From: an uncultured Lachnospiraceae bacterium
Lineage (GTDB): Bacteria > Bacillota > Clostridia > Lachnospirales > Lachnospiraceae
Direction of reading: 5' to 3'
Assembly (NCBI GenBank): GCA_902493385.1
Contig: CABUPO010000004.1
Coordinates: 1-64,000 of the forward strand
Length of the DNA stretch: 64,000 nucleotides
Shown piece after piece: positions 36,581 through 45,289 of this stretch. How positions within the stretch are numbered: position 1 is the first letter of the stretch; each line of letters opens with the position of its first letter. The notes under the pieces were generated by a model. It did not search any database. It was given only the letters and a program-made list of their open reading frames with translations, and was not told the DNA's origin. A program made the translations under genes and the position numbers.

Positions 36581-37939
36581 TCAATTTTCTGATACTAACT
36601 TTTTAAATATTTTTCCGCGTTCTTCGTAGCTTTTAAACATATCCCAGCTGGCACATGCCGGAGACAAAAGCACGGCGTCGCCGCTTACGGAATTATTAAT
36701 ACAATATCTGACAGCTTCTTCAAACGAATCAGCCTTAACATAATCATTAAATCCAAGCCTGTCACATGTACCGGCTATCTTGTCTTTTGTTTCTCCTACC
36801 AGTACAAGCTTTTTTACTTTTCCAGAAAATTCCTTAACCCATTCATCATAATCACTGCCCTTATCATAGCCGCCTCCGATAAGAAACGTAGGTCTTGTCA
36901 TAGAGCATATTCCTTTTATTGCTGCGTCAGGATTGGTTCCCTTTGAATCATTATAGTAGATAACTCCGTCTTTCTCACACACATATTCTATTCTGTGCTC
37001 AACTGCTTTAAACGATTTCACCGCTTTTCTTATATTCTCATAAGAGACTCCCATAAGCCTCGCCATAGCTGCTGCTGCCATTACATTTTCATAATTGTGC
37101 GTTCCCGGAAGAATAAGTTCGTCCACAGAGCATATTACCTCTTCTTCACCGCACATTTTCATACATATTTCATTATCAGCGTTAATAAATACGCCATTTT
37201 CCAATTCCCTTTTACTGCTGAAATATACTGCCTGCGGAATAAGCTTATCAGCCCTTTTTCTCAGAATTTCATCTTCATAATTAAGGACTATATAATCGTC
37301 CTTATGCTGTCCCTTTGCAATATTGAATTTACAGTCTATATAATTTTCCATAGTATGATGCCTGTTCAAATGATCAGGCGTTATATTTAATACTGCGCTT
37401 ACATGAGGTCTGAAAGTCTCAACTGTCTCAAGCTGAAAGCTGGAAACCTCCAAAACCGAACACGACCCGTCTGTGCTGTCCATTACCTGCTTCGTATAAG
37501 GATTACCTATATTTCCTGCAATAATTACATTATTACAGGACGTCTTCATTATCTCCCCAAGAAGTGTCGTAGTCGTAGTTTTTCCGTTAGTGCCTGTTAT
37601 TGCTGCAACTCTTCCTTTATCAAATCTGTAAGCCAGTTCAATCTCACTTATAACCTTTATGCCAAGTTCGCCGCATCTTACGGCAAGAGGAATCTCAAGC
37701 GATATTCCCGGACTTATTACTGCTTCATCTATTTCTGACAGCATCTCATCCGAAATCATGCCAAAAGCAGTCTTTATTTTCGCCGGAAATTTTTCTGTAT
37801 CCACATCCTTATTATCATCATACAGCACAACCTCCGAACCGTTAGCCAAAAGAAGCTCTGCTGCTGCCATTCCGCTCTTTCCCGCACCTATTACAAGCCA
37901 TTTTCTGCTTTCACACAAATCATTACATGTATTGTACAT
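36581..37939 (-). CDS. murD: UDP-N-acetylmuramoylalanine-D-glutamate ligase
   Basis: Adds D-Glu to UDP-MurNAc-L-Ala. 452 residues from ATG 37939 (MYNTCNDL), with GGAGG upstream; a longer frame to 37999 lacks support. Mur-ligase landmarks are ATP loop AITGTNGKTTTTTLLGEI, NITPDHLNRH and YNDSKGTNPDAAIKGI. It lies 19 nt after the second PBP gene. Confidence 0.96.
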   Translation of the reverse strand: MYNTCNDLCESRKWLVIGAGKSGMAAAELLLANGSEVVLYDDNKDVDTEKFPAKIKTAFGMISDEMLSEIDEAVISPGISLEIPLAVRCGELGIKVISEIELAYRFDKGRVAAITGTNGKTTTTTLLGEIMKTSCNNVIIAGNIGNPYTKQVMDSTDGSCSVLEVSSFQLETVETFRPHVSAVLNITPDHLNRHHTMENYIDCKFNIAKGQHKDDYIVLNYEDEILRKRADKLIPQAVYFSSKRELENGVFINADNEICMKMCGEEEVICSVDELILPGTHNYENVMAAAAMARLMGVSYENIRKAVKSFKAVEHRIEYVCEKDGVIYYNDSKGTNPDAAIKGICSMTRPTFLIGGGYDKGSDYDEWVKEFSGKVKKLVLVGETKDKIAGTCDRLGFNDYVKADSFEEAVRYCINNSVSGDAVLLSPACASWDMFKSYEERGKIFKKLVSEN

Positions 37940-37958
37940 AAATATTATCCTCCGATAA

Positions 37959-39707
37959 TTAATCCTTCTCGATTCCCATATAAGGCAGGATGCTGTCAAA
38001 CAGCTCCGATATAACAGGAGCGGCTATCGTTCCTCCGTAATATATGCCCTGAGGTTCGTCTATCAGCACAAGCGCCATCACCTTTGGCTGGTCTGCGGGT
38101 GCAAACCCAAGACATGAAGCTATATACTTATTATTCCTTCTCGGAAGCTTTTCCGAAGTTCCTGTCTTTGCGGCTACATGATATCCTTCAATATATGCCT
38201 TTTTTCCGGTTCCCTCTGAAACCACCGCTTCAAGAAGACTCTGCATTGTTTCCGAAACCTCTTCTGATACCATATTATCCTTTGTTTCATATTCTATTTT
38301 TCTGATATCCCTTGCGGTATCGTCAGTAATTCCCACTCCAAAATGCGGCACAATGCTGTGACCGCCGTTTACTATGGCCGACGCGCTCGCCATAAGCCTG
38401 AGCGGCGTTATCTGAAACGATTGTCCAAATGAAACCGTTGCAAGCTCAACTGCCCCGACATTTTCCTTTTTATGCATTATGGTTGCCGCTTCACCCGGAA
38501 GGTCTACTCCGGTCTTTTTCAATACGTCAAAGCGTTCAAGATATTTGTAAAAGCTTTCAACGCCGAGCCTTTGGCCTACTGTTATAAATACCGGATTGCA
38601 GGAGTTCATAATTCCCTGCACAAAAGTCTCGCTTCCGTGCCCTCCTGCCTTATGGCATCTTATCTTTCTGTCTTCTACAGCTATATATCCCGGACAGCTG
38701 AAGGTGTCTGTAAGCTTTACAACTCCTTCTTCAAGCGCTGCCGCCGCTGTTATTATTTTAAATGTAGAGCCCGGTTCATATGTATCGCTTATACACGGGT
38801 TTCTCCACATATTATTAAGCTCATCCATATCTTCCTTAACTGAAGCTCTGGCGCTTTCTCCCGACGGAAGTACAAACGGATTATTAAGGTCAAATTCAGG
38901 CACGTTTACCATTGCGTAAATCTCGCCGTTGTCAGGATTCATTACAATAATCCTGACAGCCTTTGCCGACTTCTGCTCCATAACGCGTTTTGCCGCCTGT
39001 TCTGCATACTGCTGTATATTGACGTCTAACGATAATATCAGGCTGTTTCCGCTTATAGGTTCAAGTCTGTCCTCCGCTGCATTTTCTATTTCTATGCCAT
39101 TTGCATTAGTAAGCGTAAGTATGGCTCCGTCTTTGCCCTGCAGATAATTATCATATGTAACCTCAAGGCCTATTATGCCCTGATTGTCTGCTCCTGTAAA
39201 TCCAATCACATGTGAAGCAAGCGTACCATACGGATAATACCTTTTATAATCTTCATCCACCATAACACCCGACAGGTTATACTCTCTTATCCTGTCAGAC
39301 GTTTCTTTAGGAACGTTGGTTTTAATTTTTTCACGTGACGATACTTTTTCAACACGCTTTCTAACTTCTTCTTTATCTAATCCAAGCTCTTCGGATAATA
39401 CGTTTATTACTTTTTCAGGTTCTTCAATCTGACTGTGTATAACTGATATTGTTGAAACCGAAACGTTTCCGGCAATTACATTGCCGTTCCTGTCATAAAG
39501 CACTCCGCGTTTTGCTTTGATTGCCCTTTCTCTTTCATGAAGCTTCTCAGCCATTACACCGTAATGCGGCGCCTGGTTTATCATTATATATGCCAGTCTT
39601 GCGCACAAAACCGCCGAACATAAAACAATTACAATCATAACAAACAGTGCGGACTGTCTCTGAAATGTCTTGAGATTCCTGTCCCGCGAGCCAAAAGCAG
39701 TTAACAT
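37959..39707 (-). CDS. Class B penicillin-binding protein (FtsI/SpoVD-like)
   Basis: A monofunctional D,D-transpeptidase that crosslinks peptidoglycan. 582 residues from ATG 39707, preceded by GAGG; an ATG eight codons earlier lacks a site. One membrane helix (about 20-42), a pedestal domain with RGVLYDRNGNVIA, then the transpeptidase: EPGSTFKII (active Ser), NSCNPVF (SxN) and AAKTGTSEK (KTGT). No PASTA domains are present. It is a paralog of the next upstream gene; SpoVD versus FtsI cannot be settled by eye. Confidence 0.92.
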   Translation of the reverse strand: MLTAFGSRDRNLKTFQRQSALFVMIVIVLCSAVLCARLAYIMINQAPHYGVMAEKLHERERAIKAKRGVLYDRNGNVIAGNVSVSTISVIHSQIEEPEKVINVLSEELGLDKEEVRKRVEKVSSREKIKTNVPKETSDRIREYNLSGVMVDEDYKRYYPYGTLASHVIGFTGADNQGIIGLEVTYDNYLQGKDGAILTLTNANGIEIENAAEDRLEPISGNSLILSLDVNIQQYAEQAAKRVMEQKSAKAVRIIVMNPDNGEIYAMVNVPEFDLNNPFVLPSGESARASVKEDMDELNNMWRNPCISDTYEPGSTFKIITAAAALEEGVVKLTDTFSCPGYIAVEDRKIRCHKAGGHGSETFVQGIMNSCNPVFITVGQRLGVESFYKYLERFDVLKKTGVDLPGEAATIMHKKENVGAVELATVSFGQSFQITPLRLMASASAIVNGGHSIVPHFGVGITDDTARDIRKIEYETKDNMVSEEVSETMQSLLEAVVSEGTGKKAYIEGYHVAAKTGTSEKLPRRNNKYIASCLGFAPADQPKVMALVLIDEPQGIYYGGTIAAPVISELFDSILPYMGIEKD

Positions 39708-39772
39708 AAGCGCCTCAAAAATTATTATCATTAAATTGTATTAATTCCCTGCACGTCTTATTCTGCTTTTGA

Positions 39773-41677
39773 TTATTCGGCTGGCTCTGCAGTAGGTTCC
39801 GGCGAACTGGTACTTTTATCGTCTGCATCCGGATATACGTTAAGGAATGGAAGTACCTTGTTCATAACCTTTGATGCAAATTCAGTTGCATATGTTGAAT
39901 GAGACTGGTCTTCTACAGCAGGCTGGTCTATAAGAACATAAATCGCTATCTGAGGATCATCAGTAGGCGCGAAGCCCATAAACGATACTATATAATTTCC
40001 ATCCTGATCCTTGCCATGTTTTTCGGCAGTACCTGTTTTACCTCCTATATCATATCCCTTTACCTGCGCTGGAACGGCGGTTCCAGATTCAACGGTTGCC
40101 TTAAGATATTCTCTTATAAGGCTGCTTGTATGGTTTGTAATAGTCTGTTTGACTATATCTCCTTTATTTCTCTTTACAACGGCATTCTGCTCGTTGATTA
40201 TCTCCTTAACAACATGAGGCTCATAATAATATCCTCCGTTTATTAAAGAACAGAACGCTGACAGCATCTGTACCATAGTGACATTCTGTGTCTGTCCAAA
40301 ACTGCTCGTAGCAAGCTCGACAGTATTAAGCGCATCCTCCGAATGTATGATGCCCTGCTCTTCTCTGTCAAGGTCAATACCAGTCTTGCTTCCAAATCCA
40401 TACAGATTCATATACCTGTAAAACTGTGTTCTTCCAAGCTGCGCCGCTATCTGCATCAAAGATACGTTACATGATTCCATAAGCGCTATTTTAGGCGTTA
40501 CTGCGCCATGTACTGTTCTGTTGGCGCATCCTATCTCATAATCGCTTACCTGCATTTTACCATTGCAGGTATATACCATATTAGGATTTGTAGTTCCCTC
40601 GTCAAGAGCCGCCGCAACTACAAACGGCTTAAACGTCGAACCCGGTTCATATGTATGCGATATACAGAAATTGCTCCATAAAGCGTTAAGTGCGTCTGAC
40701 TGTTCTTTTTCACTCATTTTCTTTATATCGTCTTCTGAATACAAAGCTGTCAGATTCCAGGGGTCGTTAAGGTCAAAATTCGTATCAGACGCCATCGCAA
40801 GTATCTCGCCGTTATTCGGATTCATAATCATAATGGCTGCATTTTGTGCGCCTAGCTCTGACATAAGCTTTGCAATCTGATTCTCAACAATACGCTGTAC
40901 GTTAGCATCTATAGTAGACACTATATTATTACCGTCTACTGCGGGCATTATAGTTCTCTGAAGATTAAGCTCCGCGTCAAAATATCCGTATTCCCTTCCA
41001 TAGCTTCCTGTAAGCTCGTCATCATATATAACCTCAATACCTGTCTTTCCAGCTTCTCCGTTCTTGTCGGTAAATCCTACTACATTACATGCGATATGTC
41101 CAAGCGGGTATCTTCTTGCATATCTTTCTTCAAACCATACGCCTTTTATCTGCGGCGCGTCTTTGTTATCTTTTGCACTCTCTTTCGCACTTTCCTGTGT
41201 GTCCAGAAAAGTCTGTATTTCATCCTGTGTCATTCCTTTTTTTGAGCTAATAACACGGTATTGTGAATCAGGATTATCGTTAATGGTTTTTTCAAGCTCG
41301 TCTCTGTCAAGCCCAAAACAGCTTACAAGCGTCTGTATTGTAAATTCCCTGTCAGCTGCGGCCTGTTCGCTGCTGACATTGCTGTCTGACTCCCCGATAA
41401 TATCCTTAGGCGATATTACAAGGTCGTATACCTTTATACTAACAGCAAGGACAGTGCCGTTTCTGTCCCTGATTTCACCACGCTTATATAAAATATTGCT
41501 GCTTACGTACGTCTGCTGCGATAATACTTTTTTCTTATATCTGTCGCTGTCATTTTCAATAATGTAAAATATCCTGAATATAAGCCCCACAAACACCAAT
41601 ATTGCAATAAACATTACAAATATAAGCGATTTTTTCATATTTAAATTAAATTTTTTAACCGGCGCTCTTCTTCTCAT
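39773..41677 (-). CDS. Class B penicillin-binding protein (FtsI/PBP2B-like)
   Basis: 634 residues. A basic cytoplasmic tail (MRRRAPVKKF) and membrane helix (about 16-37) precede the pedestal with KRGEIRDRNGTVLAV. Transpeptidase motifs are EPGSTFKPFV, ESCNVSL and GGKTGTAEK. The C-terminus is an S/P/T/E tail without PASTA domains. Coming directly after ftsL, it is the likely septal transpeptidase of this cluster. Confidence 0.93.
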   Translation of the reverse strand: MRRRAPVKKFNLNMKKSLIFVMFIAILVFVGLIFRIFYIIENDSDRYKKKVLSQQTYVSSNILYKRGEIRDRNGTVLAVSIKVYDLVISPKDIIGESDSNVSSEQAAADREFTIQTLVSCFGLDRDELEKTINDNPDSQYRVISSKKGMTQDEIQTFLDTQESAKESAKDNKDAPQIKGVWFEERYARRYPLGHIACNVVGFTDKNGEAGKTGIEVIYDDELTGSYGREYGYFDAELNLQRTIMPAVDGNNIVSTIDANVQRIVENQIAKLMSELGAQNAAIMIMNPNNGEILAMASDTNFDLNDPWNLTALYSEDDIKKMSEKEQSDALNALWSNFCISHTYEPGSTFKPFVVAAALDEGTTNPNMVYTCNGKMQVSDYEIGCANRTVHGAVTPKIALMESCNVSLMQIAAQLGRTQFYRYMNLYGFGSKTGIDLDREEQGIIHSEDALNTVELATSSFGQTQNVTMVQMLSAFCSLINGGYYYEPHVVKEIINEQNAVVKRNKGDIVKQTITNHTSSLIREYLKATVESGTAVPAQVKGYDIGGKTGTAEKHGKDQDGNYIVSFMGFAPTDDPQIAIYVLIDQPAVEDQSHSTYATEFASKVMNKVLPFLNVYPDADDKSTSSPEPTAEPAE

Positions 41678-41715
41678 ATATGCTTCACCCTTTATATTCA
41701 GACTAGGTTTTGTGA

Positions 41716-42162
41716 TTATTCCGGTATGTCAGAATACTGTATTACTCTATCGCTTTTTTTGTTTTTATATTTGTAAACATGCTCCTTATCGGCAGGAACC
41801 ATTCCAAACTCTTTTGTCGCTTTATTATATACCGTTTCAAGATCAACAGATGTATCAATCTCCTTATATGCCTCATCATTATCAGCTCTGATTTCAGAAA
41901 TCTGACTCTGAAGAGAAGTAATTTCCTTAGTCATGGCTGTAATATTAGAATACGACATAATATAGCTTATACACAGATACATGCTCGCAACAATCGCTGC
42001 CGCAGTAAATAATACTGAAACCGCATTTATCCTTCTTCTGCGTATCGCCGAATATTTCCTGCTGTGCTCGGATACTTTTCTGATATGTGTTTCTGGTCTC
42101 TCTTCAATTTTTCTTGCTGCGCTGCCATCTGTATAATATGAATAATTCCTTCTGTCAGTCAT
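41716..42162 (-). CDS. ftsL: FtsL-like divisome protein
   Basis: 148 residues: a basic cytoplasmic N-terminus, one membrane helix (about 47-68), then an extracytoplasmic coiled coil (TKEITSLQSQISEIRADNDE) and a short Tyr/Lys tail. Sequence identity in this family is low, so the call rests on topology and on position between rsmH and a class B PBP. It overlaps rsmH by 4 nt (ATGA). Confidence 0.8.
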   Translation of the reverse strand: MTDRRNYSYYTDGSAARKIEERPETHIRKVSEHSRKYSAIRRRRINAVSVLFTAAAIVASMYLCISYIMSYSNITAMTKEITSLQSQISEIRADNDEAYKEIDTSVDLETVYNKATKEFGMVPADKEHVYKYKNKKSDRVIQYSDIPE

Positions 42163-43112
42163 GATTCTCTCCTTCTTTCAAACACCCTTAATTTAGCGCT
42201 CTGCGATCTTTTGTTAATCATCTGCTCCTCTTCGGACGGTATGATTGGTTTTTTGGTTATTACCGTACCGAGTGATTTTTTCCCACATACACATACCGGA
42301 AAATCGCCTGGGCATGTACATGGGTTTTCGCACTCCCTGAAAATATTTTTAACAATTCTGTCCTCTAATGAATGGAATGTAATTACGCATATCCTTCCTT
42401 TGTCATTCAGAAGCTTAACCATATCTCTCAGATTATCCTCAAGCACCTTAAGCTCGTTATTAAGCTCTATCCTTACCGCCTGAAATGTTTTCTTCGCAGG
42501 ATGACCCGGCTTATGAAGTTCTTTTTGCGGATATGCCCTTTTTATAATTCTTATAAGATCTCCCGTTGTATCTATGCTTCGTGTCTTTCTTTCATTTACA
42601 ATCTCTTTTGCAATTCTTGCTGCGTATCTGTCTTCACCGTAATTTTTAATGACTCTTCTTAATTCATCCTCCGTATAATCATTTACAATGTCTCTGGCGG
42701 TCATATCGCAGCGCACATCCATACGCATATCAAGCGGCGCCGTCTCATCACGGTATGTAAAGCCTCTGTCCGGTGTGTCAAGCTGGTATGACGAAACTCC
42801 AAGGTCTAAAAGAATGCCGTCCGCCCCGTCTATTCCAATCTCTTCTGCAATCTCTTTCATACATGAAAAATTGCTTCTTACTATCTTCACGCGGTCAGAA
42901 TACTTCGCAAGTCTTTTTTCTCCGGCAGCTATCGCATCTCCGTCCTGGTCTATGGCTATAAGCAGTCCCTTTTCAGAAAGCCTCTCCGCAATATGAAATG
43001 AATGACCCGCTCCGCCCATTGTTCCGTCGATATATGTTCCGCTGGACTTTATATTCAAATAATCAAGACATTCATTAAGCATTACTGAAATATGTTCAAA
43101 TTCATGTTCCAT
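42159..43112 (-). CDS. rsmH: 16S rRNA (cytosine(1402)-N4)-methyltransferase
   Basis: Methylates N4 of C1402 in the ribosomal P site using SAM. 317 residues. Landmarks are HISVMLNECLDYLN, YIDGTMGGAGHS (SAM loop), DGILLDLGVSSYQLD and ICVITFHSLEDRIVK. It lies 25 nt after mraZ, the typical head of the dcw cluster. Confidence 0.97.
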   Translation of the reverse strand: MEHEFEHISVMLNECLDYLNIKSSGTYIDGTMGGAGHSFHIAERLSEKGLLIAIDQDGDAIAAGEKRLAKYSDRVKIVRSNFSCMKEIAEEIGIDGADGILLDLGVSSYQLDTPDRGFTYRDETAPLDMRMDVRCDMTARDIVNDYTEDELRRVIKNYGEDRYAARIAKEIVNERKTRSIDTTGDLIRIIKRAYPQKELHKPGHPAKKTFQAVRIELNNELKVLEDNLRDMVKLLNDKGRICVITFHSLEDRIVKNIFRECENPCTCPGDFPVCVCGKKSLGTVITKKPIIPSEEEQMINKRSQSAKLRVFERRRES

Positions 43113-43137
43113 ATTAAATAACCTTCCGTCTCAGGCG

Positions 43138-43566
43138 TCAGAATGTAAGTTCAAATTCATCAATCTTATCTGCAATATCAGCTTCATTATCTTTATCAAG
43201 CTTGTCCCATGTTTCCTTATCCCATATCTCAACCTTTGATAAAAGACCTATGAAAGCAACTTCCTTAACAAGCTTCGCATGTTCTCTTAGCTTTGCCGGA
43301 ATAAGTATTCTTCCCTGCTTGTCCAGCTCGCATGTTACAGCTCTTGCAAAAAAGTACCTTTGAATCTGTCTCGTCTCTTTCTTTGATTCAGGCAATGTTT
43401 TAAGCCTGTCCGCAAAAGCATTCCATTCTTCGCCTGAATACATATAAAGGCACCCGTCAAGTCCAGCTGTAACAACAAAGCTGTCGCCAAGCGCTTCTCT
43501 CAACTTAACAGGTACAATCACTCTTCCTTTACTGTCAATAGAATGAAAATACTCTCCCGAAAACAT
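43138..43566 (-). CDS. mraZ: Transcriptional regulator MraZ
   Basis: A DNA-binding regulator of the division and wall cluster. 142 residues from ATG 43566 (MFSGEYFHSIDSKGR), the universal family start; a GTG six codons upstream would extend it. It has two SpoVT/AbrB-like half-domains: DSKGRVIVPVKLREAL and LDKQGRILIPAKLREHA. Repeats in the leader at 43581-43628 are its likely operator. Confidence 0.96.
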   Translation of the reverse strand: MFSGEYFHSIDSKGRVIVPVKLREALGDSFVVTAGLDGCLYMYSGEEWNAFADRLKTLPESKKETRQIQRYFFARAVTCELDKQGRILIPAKLREHAKLVKEVAFIGLLSKVEIWDKETWDKLDKDNEADIADKIDEFELTF

Positions 43567-43580
43567 ATTGCCCAAACTCA

Positions 43581-43628
43581 CCACTTTTCACTACTTATTA
43601 TCCACTTTGCACCACTTTCCACCACTCA
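43581..43628 (-). promoter_or_regulatory. Putative MraZ operator: five repeats at about 10-bp spacing
   Basis: On the minus strand the core AAAGTGG or close variants occurs five times, with plus-strand cores at 43581-43587, 43591-43597, 43602-43608, 43612-43618 and 43622-43628. Three are exact; the others are TAAGTAG and TGAGTGG. Spacing of 10-11 bp puts them on one DNA face. MraZ of other bacteria binds tandem short repeats before its own operon. These lie between the promoter and the start codon, fitting autorepression. Confidence 0.7.
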
Positions 43629-43635
43629 CACATTA

Positions 43636-43664
43636 ATATTAGATTATTTTTGGGAATTAATCAA
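43636..43664 (-). promoter_or_regulatory. Promoter of the division/wall cluster
   Basis: On the minus strand TTGATT (43659-43664) and TAATAT (43636-43641) are 17 nt apart. Transcription would begin near 43629, at the edge of the five-repeat block. Confidence 0.72.
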
Positions 43665-43680
43665 GAGGAATTTTCATGAA

Positions 43681-43713
43681 AAAAGCCCGGTTTTTCGGAC
43701 AATCCGGGCTTTT
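43681..43713 (-). terminator. Intrinsic terminator (second after ychF)
   Basis: Perfect 10-bp stem AAAAGCCCGG/CCGGGCTTTT (arms 43681-43690 and 43704-43713), with a TTTTTT tail on the minus strand. It separates ychF transcription from the mraZ promoter. Confidence 0.88.
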
Positions 43714-43722
43714 ACACAGAAA

Positions 43723-43773
43723 AACCACAAGAAATTGTGTCAGAAATATGGCTCCATACAATCTCTTGTGGTT
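43723..43773 (-). terminator. Intrinsic terminator (first after ychF)
   Basis: 10-bp arms (43723-43732 and 43764-43773), with a further ATTGT/ACAAT pairing inside and TTTTTC after it on the minus strand. It lies about 60 nt beyond the ychF stop codon and forms a tandem pair with the next hairpin. Confidence 0.75.
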
Positions 43774-43834
43774 ATTATTTTTCTATTTTTTCTGCAAGCA
43801 ATGAGACAAGCAAAGGCTTTGAGCCTCTGTAATT

Positions 43835-44932
43835 CTATACATTAAACCTGAACAGAACTACATCTCCATCCTGCATGACGTACTCTTTTCCTTCCGAGCG
43901 TACAAGCCCCTTCTCTTTAGCCGCAAGCATGCTTCCAAGCTCCTTAAGCGTATCATATGACACAACCTCAGCCCTGATAAATCCGCGTTCAAAATCGGAA
44001 TGAATCTTGCCTGCAGCCTGCGGAGCCTTGGTTCCTTTCTTTATTGTCCATGCTTTCGTTTCGGTCTCGCCTGACGTAAGATAACTTATAAGTCCCAAAA
44101 GGCTGTAGCTTGCCCTGATAAGCTTTTCAAGTCCTGATTCAGCAAGCCCCAAATCATCCAAAAACATTTTTTTCTCTTCATCATCCAGTTCGGCAATCTC
44201 CTGCTCTATCTGCGCGCAGATTACAAATACCTCCTGTCCTTCGTCCTTTGCATACTGCTTAACCTCAGCCACCATAGAATTACCCGCGCCATCGTCTGCA
44301 AGATCATCCTCCGAAACATTAGCGGCATATATGACAGGCTTATCCGTAAGAAGGTTGTATTCTGACATCCACTCTTTTTCATCGTCGTCTGTAACGTCAA
44401 GATTCTTAGCAAGCTTTCCTTCTTCAAGAAATGCCTTTATCCTTTCAAGAAACGCCAGCTCTTTTGCAAGCGTCTTATCATTCCTTGCTCCCCTTACAGT
44501 CTTGGATATTCTTCTTTCTATAATCTCAAGGTCCGAAAAAATAAGCTCCAGATTAATCGTCTCTATATCTCTTATTGGATTAACAGAACCGTCTACATGT
44601 ACAATGTTACTGTCTTCAAAGCACCTTACAACATGTACCACCGCGTCCACTTCACGTATATTGGAAAGGAACTGGTTGCCAAGGCCCTCGCCCTTTGAAG
44701 CGCCCGCAACAAGTCCTGCAATATCAACAAATTCTATTACCGCAGGAACAACCTTTGCCGAATTATGCATCTTTGCAAGTACGTCAAGCCTCTCATCCGG
44801 CACCGGCACGATACCTATATTAGGGTCTATCGTACAGAATGGATAATTAGCTGATTCTGCACTCGCCTTTGTCAGTGAATTAAATAATGTGCTTTTGCCC
44901 ACATTGGGCAGTCCTACTATGCCTAGTTTCAT
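43835..44932 (-). CDS. ychF: Redox-regulated ATPase YchF (OLA1 family)
   Basis: 365-residue Obg-family P-loop NTPase that prefers ATP and binds ribosomes. The P-loop is GLPNVGKSTLFNSL (about 6-19), with the switch FVDIAGLVAGASKGEGLGN. A coiled-coil insertion (about 120-210) and C-terminal TGS domain (from about 280, ETKAWTIKKGTKAPQAAGK) follow. It is monocistronic, ending in tandem terminators. Confidence 0.97.
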   Translation of the reverse strand: MKLGIVGLPNVGKSTLFNSLTKASAESANYPFCTIDPNIGIVPVPDERLDVLAKMHNSAKVVPAVIEFVDIAGLVAGASKGEGLGNQFLSNIREVDAVVHVVRCFEDSNIVHVDGSVNPIRDIETINLELIFSDLEIIERRISKTVRGARNDKTLAKELAFLERIKAFLEEGKLAKNLDVTDDDEKEWMSEYNLLTDKPVIYAANVSEDDLADDGAGNSMVAEVKQYAKDEGQEVFVICAQIEQEIAELDDEEKKMFLDDLGLAESGLEKLIRASYSLLGLISYLTSGETETKAWTIKKGTKAPQAAGKIHSDFERGFIRAEVVSYDTLKELGSMLAAKEKGLVRSEGKEYVMQDGDVVLFRFNV

Positions 44933-44993
44933 TTTTATCTTTACCTATCCAGAAATCCTTGATTTTCAAGGGTTTCTGCCTTTCTCTATATTT

Positions 44994-45017
44994 TTACTAC
45001 ACCAATTACTACACCAA
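44994..45017. repeat. Tandem 12-bp direct repeat
   Basis: TTACTACACCAA occurs twice in tandem (44994-45005 and 45006-45017), beginning 2 nt beyond the stop codon of the recombinase remnant. The core ACTACAC recurs in the dyad at 45219-45234. It could be an arm-type recombinase binding site or part of an old attachment site. Confidence 0.6.
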
Positions 45018-45019
45018 TA

Positions 45020-45175
45020 TCAAACTATTTTAAGCATTTTTTCAATATTCTGTACTTCCTTTGCTTTTTCATCATCTGTCACATGAACATACAAATTCAT
45101 TGTAATTCCGATGCTTGAATGTCCTAAAATCATCTGCAAGGTCTTAAGTCGCATACCACCTTTAATACATTTGGC
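45020..45175 (-). pseudogene. 3' remnant of a tyrosine recombinase (phage/ICE integrase)
   Basis: A 51-residue frame on the minus strand ends at TGA 45020-45022. It contains GMRLKTLQMILGHSSIGITM, the box around the second catalytic Arg/His region, then NLYVHVTDDEKAKEV with the nucleophile Tyr. An in-frame TAA stands directly upstream (45176-45178) and the rest of the gene is missing. This is a decayed integrase and marks a former mobile element between ychF and the redox genes. Confidence 0.82.
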
Positions 45176-45207
45176 TTATTCCTGCGCCCGGCTTTATTCT
45201 GACAAAA

Positions 45208-45247
45208 GAGCCTTGACACTACACTAGAGTGTAGCATACAAAGGCTC
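45208..45247. terminator. Composite hairpin: terminator with promoter-like core
   Basis: The outer arms GAGCCTT (45208-45214) and AAGGCTC (45241-45247) form a stem followed by TTTT on the minus strand, 43 nt after the secreted flavodoxin gene, so it can end that transcript. Inside is TTGACA (45213-45218), the dyad CTACACT-AG-AGTGTAG (45219-45234) and TACAAA (45237-45242), an 18-nt spacer arrangement that resembles a MerR-type promoter on the plus strand. No plus-strand gene follows. Confidence 0.6.
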
Positions 45248-45289
45248 AAAAGTAAAATATTAGATTGAAATAAGCTTCTCAAATTCCTC

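Noticed and set aside
37959..41677. Two adjacent PBP genes as a recent duplication or assembly error
   Set aside because: The proteins differ throughout and paired class B PBP genes are usual in Firmicute division clusters.
43723..43773. Hairpin as a small RNA or mobile repeat
   Set aside because: Its position after ychF and T-tail on the minus strand are explained by a tandem terminator.
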